Source: CAZOMR01 sp964580655 (GTDB lineage Bacteria > RBG-13-61-14 > CAZOMR01). Taken from it: a stretch of 6,179 nucleotides of DNA. Below the pieces are notes generated by a model. That model did no database searches. It saw only the letters and a list, made by a program, of their open reading frames with translations, and was not told where the DNA came from. Shown in pieces: positions 5,374-6,179 of the stretch. The stretch's first letter is position 1, and the number at the start of each line of letters is the position of its first letter. The stretch lies in the NCBI GenBank assembly GCA_964580655.1, contig CAZOMR010000200.1, positions 1 to 6,179 of the forward strand, in the 5' to 3' direction. The translations under genes and the position numbers were made by a program.

Positions 5374-6164
5374 TTCGCACTACCTTCCCTCTGGGCGAAC
5401 AGCGCGGCCCCGTACGCTCCGATGAGCTGTGGGTCTATCCTTGATTTGACCAGCCTGACCTTCAACATCTTCTCAAGCTCATCCTTGACCGCCACATTCT
5501 TGGCCACGCCACCTGTTATCATCACTTCCTTCTCAGGCTTGACCCTTCTCGCCAGGGCCAGCACCCGTTCCGCCATGGCCCTGTTGACCCCGGCCGCTAT
5601 ATCCACTTTGGACACGCCTCTCTGGAGAAAATGTATAACCTCGGTCTCCACATAAATGGCGCACCGGTTGCTCATCTCAGTCGGCTTTCTCGAGCCCCGG
5701 GACATGGGACCCAGCTCCTCCAGACCGACCCCCAGGGTTTTGCTCATCACCTCCAGGAACTGGCCGGTTCCGGCCGCGCATTTGTCGTTCATCACAAAAT
5801 TCTCAAGCTTCCCTGCTTTGTTGACCTTGATCACCTTGGCGTCCTGTCCCCCGATGTCAATGACAGTGCGAACATCCGGCTCGAGCGTGTATGCACCGAA
5901 CCCATGGCAGGAAATCTCACTTATGTTTTCCTGCGCCATTCCCTCGCTCTGGATTCTCTCCCGTCCGTAGCCAGTGCTCACCGTATACCTTATGTTCTCC
6001 AGCTTAAGACCGTTCTTTTCAAGAAGCCTTCCCATAACCTCCTTCGCGGAGTCCACAGGGTTGGGAAGTACGGACATACTCTCAGCCGCTGTTATTTTGG
6101 AATCCTCCACTACAACCGCCTCGGCCGTAAGCGAGCCGATGTCAATTCCGGCAAACAACATCAT
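5370..6164 (-). CDS. Activase 1: HgdC-like acyl-CoA dehydratase/reductase activator ATPase
   Basis: A 264-residue member of the 2-hydroxyacyl-CoA dehydratase activator family, close in length to HgdC (about 260). Such proteins are extremely oxygen-sensitive homodimers or heterodimers with one [4Fe-4S] cluster between subunits, and use ATP hydrolysis to transfer one electron to a partner such as HgdAB or benzoyl-CoA reductase. All motifs look canonical: Gly-Ile-Asp-Ile-Gly-Ser at 6-11, Ser-Thr-Gly-Tyr-Gly-Arg at 63-68, Asp-Ile-Gly-Gly-Gln-Asp at 103-108, Asn-Asp-Lys-Cys-Ala-Ala-Gly-Thr-Gly at 126-134, and Thr-Gly-Gly-Val-Ala-Lys-Asn at 217-223. Cluster cysteines Cys129 and Cys168 have the HgdC spacing of 39. 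A GTG at 6170 is in frame, but the Shine-Dalgarno GAGGT abuts it with no spacer; the ATG at 6164 has a normal 6-nt spacing, so I start there (ATG 6161 also possible). It is the first gene of the block visible here. The partner enzyme is not in the window and may lie upstream. Confidence 0.9.
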   Translation of the reverse strand: MMLFAGIDIGSLTAEAVVVEDSKITAAESMSVLPNPVDSAKEVMGRLLEKNGLKLENIRYTVSTGYGRERIQSEGMAQENISEISCHGFGAYTLEPDVRTVIDIGGQDAKVIKVNKAGKLENFVMNDKCAAGTGQFLEVMSKTLGVGLEELGPMSRGSRKPTEMSNRCAIYVETEVIHFLQRGVSKVDIAAGVNRAMAERVLALARRVKPEKEVMITGGVAKNVAVKDELEKMLKVRLVKSRIDPQLIGAYGAALFAQREGSAK

Positions 6165-6170
6165 AGGCAC

Positions 6171-6175
6171 ACCTC
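6171..6175 (-). promoter_or_regulatory. Ribosome binding site deciding the activase 1 start
   Basis: On the minus strand GAGGT ends directly before GTG (6170-6168) and 6 nt before ATG (6164). The spacing favours the ATG. A TGA at 6176-6174 overlaps this site and could be the stop of an upstream gene in the same operon, but its frame cannot be established from the nine bases available. Confidence 0.5.
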
Positions 6176-6179
6176 ATAC

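Noticed and set aside
1..6179. Search for tRNA, rRNA, CRISPR arrays, insertion sequences and riboswitches.
   Set aside because: Gaps between genes are short (109 and 182 bp), with no arrayed repeats, no transposase motifs and no tRNA-like cloverleaf recognised.

Overview
This window looks like a piece of the chromosome of an anaerobic bacterium. The main clue is a tight minus-strand gene block (positions 3133 to 6164) made of protein families found almost only in strict anaerobes: two ATPases of the 2-hydroxyacyl-CoA dehydratase / benzoyl-CoA reductase activator family (HgdC, BadF/BadG, BcrA/BcrD), a small protein resembling the central part of the acetyl-CoA synthase beta subunit (AcsB/CdhC), and a CooC/AcsF-type nickel-insertion ATPase. 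The sequence alone does not let me name a genus. A syntrophic, sulfate-reducing or acetogenic lineage would fit, but that is inference.

Layout. Positions 1-180 hold the 3' end of an unrecognised plus-strand gene. A 109-bp convergent spacer (181-289) follows, with a short perfect palindrome and a tiny Shine-Dalgarno-preceded reading frame of doubtful meaning. Positions 290-2950 (minus strand) encode a secreted glycoside hydrolase family 2 protein of the exo-beta-D-glucosaminidase (CsxA) subgroup, identified by its Gly-Ser-Asp acid/base motif and Ala-Glu-Thr-Ser nucleophile motif. Its own promoter lies in the 182-bp gap 2951-3132: a perfect TATAAT with a 6+6 bp inverted repeat around it, a possible operator. 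Then, reading down the minus strand from the right edge, come activase 1 (6164-5370), activase 2 (5373-4603), the acetyl-CoA-synthase-like protein (4601-3885) and the CooC-like ATPase (3888-3133). The junctions are ATGA (4-nt overlap), TGA-G-ATG (1-nt gap) and GTGA (4-nt overlap), so the four are almost certainly one translationally coupled transcript. Its promoter, and probably further genes, lie beyond position 6179.

How the genes may work together. The activases belong to a family of [4Fe-4S] ATPases that use ATP hydrolysis to push single low-potential electrons into a partner iron-sulfur enzyme. The CooC-like protein carries the Cys-x-Cys pair that binds nickel in CooC1. The small AcsB-like protein keeps a cysteine cluster where the A-cluster ligands begin but lacks the Cys-Gly-Cys nickel site and the rest of acetyl-CoA synthase. 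Together this suggests an ATP-driven activation or assembly module for a nickel- or iron-sulfur-dependent enzyme encoded outside the window. That module is the part most worth following. The glucosaminidase is a separate transcription unit with an unrelated catabolic job.
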